64,000 nt of DNA. It comes from Puccinia triticina. Taxonomy: Eukaryota > Basidiomycota > Pucciniomycetes > Pucciniales > Pucciniaceae. Under the pieces are notes generated by a model. The model was not told the DNA's origin and did no database searches. It worked only from the letters and a program-made list of their open reading frames with translations. The stretch is taken from assembly GCF_026914185.1 (NCBI RefSeq), contig NC_070563.1, positions 1,798,001-1,862,000 of the forward strand. The letters run 5' to 3'. Both the position numbers and the translations under genes were made by a program. Shown piece after piece: positions 32,510-44,800 of the stretch (the stretch's first letter is position 1; every line of letters begins with the position of its first letter).

Positions 32510-34772
32510 ATGCCACGCTCCAAACGCAAACAACCCGCCGCTGTGATTTCCCCTTCGTCTGATGAAGATTCCCCCATCGAGGTAATTTGTACCACCAAGG
32601 ATACGGCTCCCGCTCAAGCAAGCACTCAGCAGAGTGAAAAACAACCGTTTGGCACACAAGAATCAAGCAAAACCCAAGTATCAAAGAAGCGAAAGACCAC
32701 CAGCAACATTTGGGAGCAATTCACAAAGAAAGGAACTGGCAAGTATCAATTTCCCTTGAAATATCTAGAACCTAGATCATATTAATATGTTCTCATTTAC
32801 TGACAATTGACCCATTTTTGACTCTTCTTTTTAAAGGTGAGGCTACCAAAGCTCAATGTTGACACTGCCAACAACAACTGGATGGCAAGAGCAGCAACGG
32901 GACGAAGCACTTATGGCGCCACCTTGAGCGATGCAACTCTTACATCAGCGCAAGCAAGCAGACATTACTGAAGCTCTCAACCTCGTCAGCAAAATCACCA
33001 ATGAATTTGGTCTTTTCTCAGACAATCTCTTGCAAAATCTTAGCCAAACTCATCATTGCGCACGAGCAGCCGTTTGTTTTCGTTGAACAACCACTTTTCC
33101 GAGCATTTGTTGCGTCTTTGCAACCCCAGTTCAAAATTTTTTCTCGTACAACACTCAAGACCGACATCATGGCGCTGTACAACTCCATGAAGGAAAAGCT
33201 AGCAGTCGATCTTTCTGAAATCGATCGGATTGGCTTAACGACTGATCTATGGACCTCTTCAAACCAGGCACCATTTATGGTAGTGTCAGCGCACTTCGTC
33301 TCTTCTAACTGGACCCTGAACACTCGGATCATTTCTTTCAAAGAGATTCCGCCTCCTCACACCGGTGTAGCGATTGCCGATCAACTTGTAACTACCATGG
33401 TCGAGTGGAAGATATTCGAAAAGGTGGCGTCTATCACTGTGGATAATGCAACATCTAACGACTCTGCAATCAGTCGATTAATATCAGTTATTTCAGCTCG
33501 GAGCAATGTGCCTCTCAAAATGAAGGGCAATTATTTCCATGTCCAATGCCTTGCACATGTCATCAACCTTGTTGTGAAGGATGGCCTCAAGATCTTCTCT
33601 GAAGCCATCGACAAGATTTGGGAAAGTGTCCGTTATATCAAGAGCACCCCTTCGCGTAAACAGTCCTTCAAGGAGGCGATCGATCTCATTGGAATGCATC
33701 AGCAAGCACTCCCATCGGTGGATGTTCCCACTTGCTGGAAATCAACATTTCTCATGCTTAAATCGGCCCTGCCGTATAAGGAAGCGTTTGATCAGCTAGC
33801 CATTCAAGATGCAAACTATTCCAGTTGTCCTGACTCAACCGAGTGGGAGGAGATTGATACTATAAAGGAATTCTTGTCTGTCTTTCACTCGGGTAAGTCT
33901 TTTCTTCTTTTCTTGTCTGCATTCAATGTACATTCAATTGACTGACATTTCACTCACTATTATTTATTGAAGCTACTTTAACACTAGGAATTACTCGATA
34001 CCCAACTGCGCACCTCGCCTACAAAACCATGAAGAAGATTGATAAGCAGCTCAAATCCTCGCTACGCAGTGGCTCGCCTCACATATACGAGATGATCAAG
34101 CCGATGCAGGATAAGTTAGACAAATATTGGATACCGATGGAAGACTTTGCGGCAATCAGCCAAGTCTTTGATCCGCGATGCAAGTTCCAGCATGTGGAAT
34201 TTATTCTGTCTGAAGAACTTGGTGACGAGCAAGCAACAATCAGCATCAATAGATTCAACAAGACCCTTTCCACCTGGTTTGCTGAAGTGATTTGTAACAA
34301 AAACAAATCACTCTCAAATGATTGCCCGAGCCCAGATCCCGAACAAAACAACCCAACCGTTGCAAAGAAAGTGGTTAATTTTGATGAAGATGACCAGCGA
34401 TTCGAGCAATATCTCAAGCAGAAGAATGTTTCCCAATCAGTCTTGACCACCGCCGAACTTGATCTGCATCTCCAGGAACCCCCAATCATTACTGAATCAA
34501 CGAACTTTTCAGTCCTCTCCTGGTGGAGCACCCACAGCGAACGATTCCCAACCCTGGCAATACTGGCGCGATCAATCCTGATGACTCCAATGACTTCTAT
34601 TGCATCGGAGTCGGCATTCTCCACAGGTGGACGAGTGCTCAGCAGTTATCGAACCCAAATGAAACCGAGCACTCTCGAGGCGCTTGTATGCGCACAAAAC
34701 TGGATCCGCACAGACAAAGGGATAATTATGGATGATGTCGATGACAAGTTGGATAACACATCCAATATTTAG
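32510..34772 (+). pseudogene. hAT transposase with in-frame TGA in BED finger
   Basis: Model: exons 32510-32738, 32837-33892 and 33973-34772 (695 codons with stop). Intron 1 must use a GC donor (GCAAGT...TTAAAG) to keep frame; intron 2 is GTAAGT...GAAG. Codon 85 (32860-32862) is TGA, exactly between the first Cys and the HC of a BED-type zinc finger (C-x2-C, then H...H...C). After it come the RNase-H-like core (TDLWTSS, ITVDNATSND, CLAHVINLVVKDG) and the C-terminal hAT dimerisation block (SWWSTH, PMTSIASESAFSTGGR, LEALVCAQNWI). Everything else is intact. Either a recent nonsense mutation or, less likely, an unmodelled intron removes the stop. In unspliced form an ATG at 33001 would give a finger-less transposase. 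Confidence 0.88.
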
Positions 34773-35329
34773 TTTAATTTGGTTGTTGAATTTTTTCCTT
34801 CTCTATCATACATGAAAATCAGCGACAAATTTTGTTTTTTGTCTATTTCTTTTCAAATTGTTCCTCTCTCATGTTCTATCACTCAAAATTACCGGGTCAA
34901 GCTTGACCCGACCCGACCCATCTGCTCCTTAGTCGGGTTTGGGTTTGGGCAGTCTTTTGGAAATCCTGCCCCGACCCGACCCGACCCAACACTTAATCGG
35001 GTTTGGGTTTGGGCACTGTTTTCCAACCTGAACCCAACCCGTTTGCATCCTGACCTGCAACAAGACATTTCAAATGCGGGCCGGATCTACAACTCTGCAT
35101 ATGAGCATTGTGTCATGTAAATGACATTTTTGAGCTCTTTGGATGTTGTAGATTCCAGTTCTGTGAGGGCTAAGGTTTCTGACAAGCCATTATTTTTTTT
35201 TTTTTTTGGGGGGGGGGGGCTCACATTACGGACACTGGCCCAAATACATACTGTAAAGCCATATTTATGGGCTTACATATGCTAAAGCCATATGTATGTA
35301 TGTGTTACACCTGTAATACCATAGATGAG

Positions 35330-35690
35330 ACCATTGGAGGACCTCTGATCCCGGTGATGACCGGTCAGCCAGTCATCGCAGAGGCAAGGATACAACCTCT
35401 TGATGACCGGCTGACCGGTCATCAAGAGGGTTTATCCTCTTTGATGGCCAACTGAGCGGTCATTGACAGGGATACAACCCCTCCCAATGGCCGTCTGTGA
35501 CCGGTCATCAACAGGGATACAACCCCTCTCAATGACCGGCTGTGACCGGTCATTGACAGGGATATAACCCCTCTCAATGGCCAGCTGACCGGTCATCAAC
35601 AGAGATACAACCCCTCTCAATGGCCAGCTGACCGGTCAGCCGGCCACCAAAGAGGATAAAACCTCTTGATGACCAGTCATTGCTGCGGAT
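35330..35690. repeat. hairpin array 2 (GATGACCGG/CCGGTCATC)
   Basis: Same design as array 1 with core CTTGATGACCGG. The best hairpin is 35396-35429: 15-bp perfect arms CCTCTTGATGACCGG and CCGGTCATCAAGAGG around a 4-base loop. Repeats of GGGATACAACCCCTCTCAAT separate several hairpins. A poly-T/poly-G tract at 35190-35218 precedes it. No genes. Confidence 0.85.
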
Positions 35691-35793
35691 CTTGGCCAAA
35701 AAATACCGGGAAAAATTAAAAACTCAGACCCTGGAATTCCGGATGGGGGTTCCCCGGGGGTATTTCTTGTATGGTAGGATGCCTTGCGCAACT

Positions 35794-35844
35794 GTATACC
35801 CGCTTGTCACGCGGGTGACCCGGGTTCAATTCCCGGACGGAGAG
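35794..35844 (+). pseudogene. tRNA-Asp 3' part with foreign 5' half
   Basis: From GTATACCC on it matches the intact tRNA-Asp at 38177-38248, including the anticodon GTC and T arm. The 5' half (acceptor and D arm) is replaced by unrelated DNA that also occurs inverted near 31212-31232. It sits at the outer edge of the left arm of the large inverted duplication, so the break is probably the rearrangement joint. Confidence 0.75.
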
Positions 35845-36912
35845 TTTCTTTTTTGCTTTTGGCCGGTTCAGGCACCCACTAATTGTGGTGGGCGCACGGC
35901 TGTAGAACGCAGATGTGGGTTTTAACTGCACGGTTGATGTGTTTTGAACTTTTGATGTTTGATTTGTAGTGTGGCGGGTCTGGTGGGACTGGCGAATTGG
36001 AGGCCACCGTCCTGCTTATAATGTGCACGAGGCAGAGGCACAATAGGACATTCTCACTGGCACGAGGTCTTCAGGATAAGAGAAGCACGAGACTGAGGAT
36101 TGCATTAAGAGATACATCTTTGCTATGAGCACAATAGAGTAATTATAGCAAACAAGGAGGTACATAGAATGTACATCATGACTAAAGCAGAGAGGAGGAA
36201 GGAGTATACAGATTATTACGTTGAGAGATTTATAAAGAAACAAAAGCTGTTCAGGTTTTATTGAGCATGCTCAAGCTACTAGATTGGTGGTTCGTTCTGC
36301 GTCGTAGGATCAATCGTCCGTTCGATTCAACAAGATGGCAAGCTTAAGCCTGAAGAAGGTTATCAATGAAGAGTCAGCGGCTATGAGCAAATACAAAGTG
36401 ATGGAATGAGACTGACCGATGTGCTGGGTGTTTGACCAGCTCCTGGAGCATCTTTCATCAACAGCCCACCGCCGTAGCCGTAGAGAGAGCCAGCGCCGAA
36501 GGGCAGTCCGCCGTAGCCATACAAGCTGTTCAGGCCGAGGGTGTACAAGCCGAACGGGTCAAATCCAAACGAGCCGAGGCCGGTATATAATCCCCCGCAG
36601 TAGCCCAAGCCTAAGCCCCAGCACTTCTGGTCTGACTGGCCTTTGGCGGCGGTCGTGTCTGCTCGCGGCGCGAGCGTTGGGACGGCGAGTGCTGACTGGA
36701 GGACGGCCAAGAAGCAGGCGACGTAGAAGAGACAGTGCATGGTGGCGGTGGTGGTCTAGAGTTGTGAGGAGTTGCGAGGAGTTGTGGGCTGGTTGTGGGC
36801 TGGTTGTGGGTGTGGGTGGCTGCTGAGTGCGAGTGATGAAGTGATGAGTAAGTGAGGGGGATGGCATTCCAAACAAACGGCCCTTTAAATATCTTTCGGG
36901 AGGTCTCCTGGT
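35797..36912. repeat. large inverted duplication, left arm
   Basis: An inverted copy of 37410-38219. It carries a tRNA-Asp fragment, non-coding DNA and a complete secreted-protein gene with promoter. The arms differ by many substitutions and by a deletion of about 280 bp in the right arm, so the duplication is not very recent. Confidence 0.85.
36381..36740 (-). CDS. small secreted Gly/Leu/Tyr-rich protein
   Basis: 119 residues, one exon. Residues 1-20 form a clear signal peptide (MHCLFYVACFLAVLQSALA), then VPTLAPRA. The mature part has GLGLGYCGG, SFGFDPFGLY and GYGGLPFGAGSLYGYGGG, a low-complexity Gly/Tyr/Leu sequence with few cysteines. It is likely exported and could be a wall-associated or effector-like protein; I do not recognise a family. 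A TATA-like TTTAAATA lies about 140 bp upstream (36880-36890). A second, truncated copy of the gene and promoter is inverted at 37410-37671, so the two are divergent. Confidence 0.7.
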   Translation of the reverse strand: MHCLFYVACFLAVLQSALAVPTLAPRADTTAAKGQSDQKCWGLGLGYCGGLYTGLGSFGFDPFGLYTLGLNSLYGYGGLPFGAGSLYGYGGGLLMKDAPGAGQTPSTSVSLIPSLCICS

Positions 36913-37409
36913 CAAGCTCTGTCCACTCTCAAAGGCTAAGCGAAGCTATCACTGACCCACCAGCTTAGACGATGGACTCTGGAGTAGATACTTGACCATT
37001 CTACAATTCCTATGGCGGTGTTGCACGATCTTCCCCGTGTGCTTGTAAGTGAGTTAGCAGGCGATTCACATCTGTCCACATTGATACAATTAATGTGAAT
37101 TTCGCCTCGCACCGTTCTCAGCCGCCTGGCAACCCCGGTTCCGGCCGGCCTCAATGCCAAAGAAGGGCTGGGCGGCCGGCGCCGGCTACAACGTAAGATT
37201 CCCAAGGCGGGAAGTTCGTAGGTTGGAGTAGAATTCATATATTGATTGTTCAAAAACCAGATCACACCATTAGTTGTTGTGAATTGTAGGACGGTAGCCT
37301 TGGTTGCTGGAACAGTTAGCTGCACACGGGGGAGGGATTGTCTACTCCGCTGCCAGCCTTTCGTAGAGCAGGAGGGAAGCAAAGAAGTCATGAAGCAGAG
37401 AGAAGCCAA
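36913..37409. other. spacer between the inverted arms
   Basis: Not shared by the two arms. One open minus-strand frame (36936-37409) has no recognisable domain. Possibly unique sequence trapped between the copies. Confidence 0.4.
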
Positions 37410-38219
37410 GAGACCGCCCGAAAGCTATTTAAGGGCCGTTTGTCATGCCATCCTCACTCACTCATCACTTCCTCACTCGCACTATTTAACTAAGCAGCCA
37501 CCCACACCCACAACTCCCCACAACTCCTCACAACTCTAGACCACCACCGCCACCATGCACTGCCTCTTCTACGTCGCCTGCTTCTTGGCCGTCCTCCAGT
37601 CGGCCCTCGCCGTCCCAACGCTCGCGCCGCGAGCAGACACGACCGCCATTGATAACCTTCTTCAGGCTTAAGCTTGCCATCTGATTGAATCGACCGGACG
37701 ATCGATCCTACGACGCACAACGAACCACAAATTTAGCAGCTTAACATTCTCGATAAAACCTGATCAGCTTTTATTTCTTTATAAATCTCTCAACGTAATA
37801 ATCTGTATATTCCTTTAGTCATAATGTACATTCTTCTTGCTTGCTGTAATTACTCCATTGTGCTCATAGAAAGATGTATCACTCAATGCAATCCTCAGTT
37901 CCGTGCTTCTCTTGCATATCCTGAAGACCCCGTGCCAGTGAGAATATCGCATCGTGCAAGTTGTGCCCTGCCTCCTCCACATTACAAGCAGTACGGTGGC
38001 CTCCAGCTCGCCAGTCCCACCCAAGACAGCACAGACCCTCCACGACCCTCCACACTATAAATCAAAAATCAAAAGTCCAACAAACATCCACCGTGCAAAA
38101 AAACACCACATCCACGTTCTACAGCCGTGCCACCACAGTTAGTGGGTGCCTGGACCGTCAAAGAGGGAAAAAGAAGCTCTCCGTCCGGGAATTGAACCCG
38201 GGTCACCCGCGTGACAAGC
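37410..38219. repeat. large inverted duplication, right arm
   Basis: The reverse-complement counterpart of 35797-36912, including the TATTTAAGG promoter element, the truncated secreted-protein gene and part of the tRNA-Asp gene. Confidence 0.85.
37555..37671 (+). pseudogene. truncated copy of the secreted-protein gene
   Basis: 38 codons. The first 31 residues, including the signal peptide, are the same as in the intact copy, then a deletion joins codon ACC GCC to downstream non-coding DNA, giving a short new tail (IDNLLQA). The promoter and leader are kept, so it may still make a tiny secreted peptide. Confidence 0.75.
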
Positions 38220-38248
38220 GGGTATACTGACCTCTATACTAACGAAGA
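38177..38248 (-). tRNA. tRNA-Asp (GTC)
   Basis: 72 nt on the minus strand. Acceptor TCTTCGT pairs with ACGGAGA (one G-T). The anticodon loop is CTTGTCAC and the T arm CCCGG-GTTCAATT-CCCGG is perfect. The D arm is AGTATAGAGGTCAGTAT. No intron. It is a complete, probably functional gene at the outer edge of the right inverted arm. Confidence 0.9.
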
Positions 38249-38829
38249 ATGCTTGCCAACCTCATTCCGGGTATAGGAGCCAACCACCTCCTCCGTGGCG
38301 CGTGGATGTTCTCATGTGCAAATGGAAATGAGGGGTCAAACGAAAAAAGAGCCAAGCATCTAAAGAGAAGTCCAGGGGGCGGACCTAGGTGAGGCAATGC
38401 CGCAATATTAGCGAGGGCCACAAAGGAAGCAAACCTCCCCCCACCGCCGCCCGTCCAAGATGTCTCTCTCCGACTTTGATAGCGGCGTGTGGGTGGGGGC
38501 CCACAAGTCCGCGAGCACATCGTATTATATTTCGAAGTATGTATGTACCCATTGGTCTATTTACACGGACACAAGGCTCCGACACCCGGCCCGAAAGGCA
38601 CGACACTATGGATTTCTCGAGCGCCGGGGACGGCGAAGCCAAGAAGAAGAAAACACACGCGGGAGGGCGGCGGCGGACAGGAGGCGGAGTCTCCCTTTGC
38701 AGGGACAGAGACGAGGAACAGGGGGCAGTTGGTTTCGCGGGGAGGAGAGAGAGATGAGAGAGGAGGATTATACACACTCCGGCGCGGAGATCACAGCGAG
38801 GAGATGGAAAGCTCGGAGGGAAAAGAAAT
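38249..38829. other. region downstream of the nucleoporin gene
   Basis: 3' flank of the TPR/Mlp1-type gene. Several GC-rich open frames on both strands run into the nucleoporin exon, but none shows a domain. No supported gene. Confidence 0.5.
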
Positions 38830-41800
38830 TCAGGGCCGTTTGCTGAGCCGGGCCGCGAGCTCGGTAGGCGGATTACCAGCACCCCCAGCCCCAGCACCGT
38901 TCCCAAGAGAGCTCCCGTTGTCGGTCTGCGGAAAGGACGACGGGATGGCCGGGGGTCCCTTAGCGCGTTTCAGATGGTTAGGGTCGGCCAGAGACGTGTT
39001 TCCGGGACCGCTGGCAGGGCCGGCCGGGTCGTCCTCGCGGGGCCGTTTATGGGCGGGGTTGCCGGGGAAGCTTGCGGCGGGAAGAGCGGAGGAGGAGGAG
39101 GGGAAGAGGGGGGCTTGCGCGGGCGGGATAGAGCCGTCGGCGGAGATGGCCTGCTTCATCGCCATGCCGAGGATGCTCCCCGGGCCGCCCTTCTTGTTCG
39201 TCGCTGCGCCGCGGATGCTCACGCTTCCCGCTGGCCCCGCCGGCTTCTCCGTCGTCCGGCTCTCCGGCGGCAGTCCCACGCTCGGGCCACTAGCAGCAGC
39301 GGTGCTCGGGCCAGTAGGCACTACCGCCGTGCCGACTGCGGCCGGAACCCCTCCGCCTGCGCCGCCGCTGCCTGGCGCGCCGCCCCTCCCGAGGCCAACC
39401 ATGCCACCGCGGCCTCCAAAGGCTGTTCCTCTCGTCGTCCCTCCGAACGTGATCATCGTGCCGCGTGTCGAGCCCGTTCCTGCTTGAGCCGCACTCCCGA
39501 ATATGCTCCCTCCGGTTGGGGCTAGGCCGCCCCGAGTGGCTCCTCCGCGACCTCCGAATACTGTGCCTCGTGTTATCTGACCAGCTTGACCGCCACCTCT
39601 CATTGTTAAACCCGAGCTGTTTGCGGGGGGTAGCGAGGTCGGTGCCGCGCCGGGCTGGTTGGGCTGGGTGGGCGCAGGGGCAGACGGGGCAGGAGCCGCC
39701 CGGTTCGCTACCGATTGGAATGGCGATCCGGCTGGGGTGGTTGACGTGGGAGCGAAGGCAGACGCCGTTGCAGCGAGCGGTGTGCCGGGGGTAGCTGCAG
39801 CTGGGGTCGCACCGGTTGGAGGAGAGGTCGACTGCTGCGCGGTGAGCTCGTTGACCTTGGCCAGCAGTTCGGCATTCTTGGTTTGCAGTCGCTTTAGCTG
39901 CATCTGTTGAACACTGTGTTTCGAGTGCAACTCCGCCATCAATTTGATTTTAGTCTGTTCAATCGTCGCGTCTGTTGATGTTTTGTGCAACTGCACAAGC
40001 TCGGCTTCTTTGTTCTTGACTGCCGTCTCAACCGCCACTTTGGTGATTTCCTGTATCTGTTCTGGAGTCGGTTGCGCCGAGGCTGGAGTCTGAGCTTTAC
40101 GGGCTTCCGTAAGCTCGGCTTCATGCTTGCTGACTAGCTCTTGCTCCTTCGCCGCTGCGGTGGCCTCCAATTCCTTCTTGATTTCAGCTATCTTGGAAGA
40201 CACACGAGCTTCGATCAGATCTTCCGGCACAGTGGTGGACGGATTAGACGCTGTTGATGTCAATTCTGCTTTGAGCTTTTCGGTGGCCTCAGCCTGCGAC
40301 TTGGCGAACTCGGCCGTGAGTCTCTGAGTAGTCTCTTCGATCGCCTTCTGGACGGCTTCCACTTTCTCAGAAAGAGCCTGCTGCTTCACTTGATTGAGCT
40401 GCTCTTGAACTTGTTCGTCGCTCGTCCCTCCAGTTATTTCACCTGGTTCCTGGACTGACATATCAGCAAGCTTTTCTTGAACGCGCTTGGAAACTTCGAC
40501 TTCAATTGCTGCCTCAGACATCTCGTTCGGCGGCTTTTGAGATGCTTCTTCCCGGAGTTTAGTCAACTGTTCAGTAAGCTGCTTGTTGGTATTTGCAGCA
40601 CCAGTCTAGAAGAAGTAAGTTAATATGTCAATCTAGCTGCACACTTGGTCTTCGCTAGTCAAGCAAGAAAGATTACACCACTGACACTTTCACTAAGCAG
40701 TTTGGATATTTCACTTTCTCGGGCCTGTAATTGAGATGGGGGTGTGAGGTGAGCCCAAGTGCGCGCTGAGAGCAAGTAGCTAATATACACTGACCTCGAA
40801 AGCAGCTTTGACTTCATCGAGTTCTTTTTTAAGGGTATCTAGGGAAGCCTGGGTCTCATCAGCCCGACTCTTGAATACAAGAGCGTCGGCCAAGCTAGAT
40901 TCGGCGGCAGCCTTTTCTTGGCGGAGGGTCTGTAACTGTTCCTGAGCTTGAGCAGTCGCTTGTTCGACAACCGCCGTATTCTGCATAGACACAAATCCAT
41001 TGATTGGATATCAATTTACATGGGCTTAAAGCTGGCAGGGGAGGGGGGGGCGAAAGAGGCTCACCTGAGTTTGGAAACTTTTGGCATCATTTTCCAGGGT
41101 GCGAACAACCTCTTTAACCTTGTCAAGTTCCTCATTGACTGCGGTAAGTTTGGCTTCGAGCGCGAGCTTTTCGTCTACTGATTTCTGCCGGACGGCACGA
41201 GCCTGGGCCTGAATGTTTCTGAATTTGTCTCTAAAGTGGTGAAGTTGTGCTATCTGTGCAGGTAGGTAAAAATTTAATCAATTTCAAAAAAAAAAAAAAA
41301 CAAGTGGACTAAGTAGTGTCTTACTTCTTCACGAGTTGAAGTTAATTCTTGATTTAGTCGCTCGATTTCATCGCGAAGACCTTGAAGTTCAGCGGGATCG
41401 ATGCGATCGTATTTCTCAAGGATCTGCTGATTCCTGAGCTTCCACCGTTGATTATCTTCATTCAGGATCCCGATCTCTTGCTGGTACTGTTGCACAGTCA
41501 GTTGCAATTCCCGTAGCTCCTGTTTGAGGGGCTCGACAGTTTCGGAAGTCGTTTTCAGTTGCTCTTCCAATTGCTTGGCTTTACGCTCCGATCGACTGGC
41601 TTCCTCTCGCAGGGTCACGTTACTTTCTCGGATCATATTTAGGGTGTTGATTTGATCGAGCAGTTGCGCGTGTTCAGCAGATGATACGTAGCCTTCTCGG
41701 CTCCTCTCTCGCTCCTAGATAAAAGAAAAAAAACAGGTAAATTACTTAGTCAGGTATATAGAACACATAATGAATCAGTTCATACTTGGTTGAGCTCCAT

Positions 41801-44800
41801 CTTAGTTTGATCTAGGGCCTTAGAAACATGCTGCAATTGCTGTTGGAGTCTAGCGGATTCCATTTTAGAGAGCTCGATTTGTTGTTGAGCGATATCGTAA
41901 TTATTCCGGAGGTAGCGGATCACCCCACGTAATTGTTCGACGGATTCGAGCATGTTTTCGTTCAGATTGTTCTGCGAAACTTTCTGTTCTCCCGGATCAC
42001 TACCCACGGCCTGATCGATGGTGTGACTCGATAATTTGGTTGCCTGTGCGCTAGCAGTTTGGAGATGCTCATGAAGCAAGTCGTTTTGCTTGACCAGATC
42101 ATCACATCTTTGCAGAATAACAACACAAACGGGGTAAGTAAGGTCACGTTAACGGCAACTACGAGAAGTTTAAAAGCCCACCGAGTTTGAATATTGGCAA
42201 GCTCCTTTTGAAGCGTAGCTTTCTGTTCTGACCAGCTAGCCTCAGAGGAAGTCAGTTTGGCAGTAGCTGTTTGAGCGGTGGTCTGAGCCTCTAGAATCGA
42301 CTCCCGAGCGGTTTCCAGTTCTGATTTGACTTGCGTTAATTCATTGAGAGAATTGGCATGGTTTTGAACCTCGGCTTTGTAGCGATCGTGGCTTTCCTGG
42401 GCAAGCTTCATCTGGTTATTGACTTCCGCTCTCAATTCATTATCGCGTGCCTTCACCCTGGTCTCAATCTCTTCCAAGTCAACTAACTTGTTGTTTAGGG
42501 CCAGCTTCTCCTTCTCGAAGTCGGCCCGTTGGGACTCTAGTTGGCGATGCAGTTCGGAATTCTGGTTGGTAAGAGCAGAGAGATCCTCGGTAACCTTCCT
42601 CAAATGTTCTTCGAGTGATGTCAGGGCACTCTGCAAGTCAGGAGGAGATGATCAATCAATGAAAATGCTCCTCAGAATAACCATCGCAAATGTTTACCTG
42701 TTTCCGTTCGAGCTCAGCTTCCTGTGACCTCTTGTATTCGTCATGCGTTGCTGTGAGGGACGCAAGAGCTGCTTCGGCACTCTCTGAAATCGATTTGAAT
42801 TGTTCCACATTTTGCCGAGCCCGAGTGCACTCCTCTCTCGCGGCCGCAAGCTCAATCCTGAAAGTTAAGATCAAGACGTCAAAATAAAGGATTACTCTCG
42901 TATGAAATGGGCAGAATTTGACGCTTACTTTAATTCTGATAGCTCAATCTCTAGGCGTTGCTCCTTCGTGAGACTGGGATCGTTGGACCCAGGTGCATCG
43001 CCATTCCCGGTTTGATTGGATCGAGTATCAGATCGGCGATGACCCTCGTAGACAGCAAGCCTCTCTTCCTTCATGCTCAGCTGCTTTTGGAGCTGATTCA
43101 CTTGAGATTCCAGATGGCTCTTGGTGGCGGAAGCCGCGCTGAGATTTTCTCTAGCTGTCAAATGCTCGCTAGTCTATTCGACCCGTGACGTCAGTACTAG
43201 GAATAGAATAAAACGGGGTCATCGAAAGATGGGATTCGTACCAGTTTATCAATCTTGGACTGGTATTCCCTGCCTTCGATTTGTCGTTGGAGGGTAGCCT
43301 GTCGAGCCAGGTCCGCTTCGATTTTAAGTTTCTCCTTCAATTCAGATCTGTGGGGAGGCTCGGTCAGTCAGCCAACCGGGGGTCTCGTGATCGCAACGCG
43401 GTCGCTCACAGCTGGGTTTCGGACTTCGACAGCTGAGTCTCCAAGCGTCGACGGGAGTCCTCCGCATTGCGCTCAATCTCGCCCTGCATGACTTGCATGT
43501 TTCTTAGGATATCATTGATATTGTTACGTTCACGTGTCAGACTGGCATTTTCAGCCATCAATCGCCCTTCGACGCCCTGAAAAAAAAAAAGTGTATAGAA
43601 AAGGTAGTAGCCCATCAGGTCAAATGTGTTTCTTACGTGGCACAACAATAAGATCGGCATACCTTCCAAACCTCGCGTTCAGTTGTCAATGATTCTACTT
43701 GGTGTTGCAGTACATGGCACTTAGCCTTGAGTTCTGTAACGTTCTCGTTGGCCTGTTGTTTGTTTATCACGATAGGGTAAGTCAATGTCATGGAAAGGCT
43801 GTGGGTGAAGTGGACTGACATGATGCAGCAGCATCTCTCCCTTGGAAATGTGATCTTGCAGCTTGGCGCTCGAAGCTGTGAGAGTCTGTACCTCCTGAGC
43901 ATGCATTGCATTGGTCTGATCGAGGGAGCGCTGTCTTTCTGTGCGCGCCCAAAACAAAGTACAAGTTAGTTTCCAAAAAAAAAAAAAAAAAAACTGATGG
44001 TCGAGTCTCCGGAAAGCCCACCTGTGAGATATTCGATTTGGGCGTTAGCTTTGGCAAGCAAGACTTGTGTGCGGGACAGGTCGGTCCTGGCTTGATTGAG
44101 ATCTTCGTTCATCTGTTTAGAGTCGCGGCCGATTTCGGTGCGGTAGACTTCAAACTGTGTGCGCATTTCGTCAAGCTTCTGTCGAGATCCATCTGGCGCG
44201 CTGGTATCCGGCTCAAACGCAGCACGGTCGCCCGAGTTCTTGGCTTGCGACTGGTCGAGCATCTTCCTGAGCATGTCGCGTTCTCTGGAGAGTGCTTCAC
44301 TCTTTTGTTGCGCGGAATGGAGGTCGGTCTTCAGCTTGAGGATCAGTTCGTGAGCTTCGTCGATGGCCTGTTTTGTGTTTTCGTCCTCCTCTTCATCGTC
44401 CTCATTTTTACTGTTCCGGTTTTCTTCGAGCTCGTTGAGTTTGGTGGTCAGCGTTCGTGCAAACAGGAGCAGTTTGAGGTTTTTCTGTTGCATATCAGCG
44501 ATGTCTCGGAAGGTGATAAGGTCGTTGGCGAGCAAGACATCTTCATCCTCCTCGACTTGTGCGTCGCGCCAATTCGACAAGTCTTTCTCGAGGTCTTCTG
44601 AATCGCCTTTGATGGCGAATGGATCGCCGGCTTCGCGCTTGGTGACTTCCGCCGTGAGCAATCGGACTTGCAGGCTTAGATCATTGAGCTGTGAATTAGC
44701 TAGGTCGTAATCTCGTTGGAGAGCTGTGAGATCGAGGTTGCAGCTTTGGTACATTCTCTGAGCTTCCTCCTTTTCTTCAATGACTTCTGTAAGTTGAGAT

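Larger units (their letters stand above)
31263..35053 (+). mobile_element. hAT DNA transposon, complete ends
   Basis: 3791 bp with inverted ends TCAGGATGCAA...TTGCATCCTGA and a perfect 8-bp duplication CCTGCAAC at 31255-31262 and 35054-35061, diagnostic of hAT. Both subterminal regions (31268-31440 and 34895-35040) are full of GGGTCGGG/CCCGACCC words. A 133-bp tandem duplication (about 31602-31868) lies in the 5' non-coding part. The transposase gene is at 32510-34772. Confidence 0.92.

Noticed and set aside
38489..39487. 332-codon plus-strand frame over the nucleoporin 3' end
   Set aside because: Antisense shadow of the Gly/Pro/Ala-rich tail; no start context or domain.
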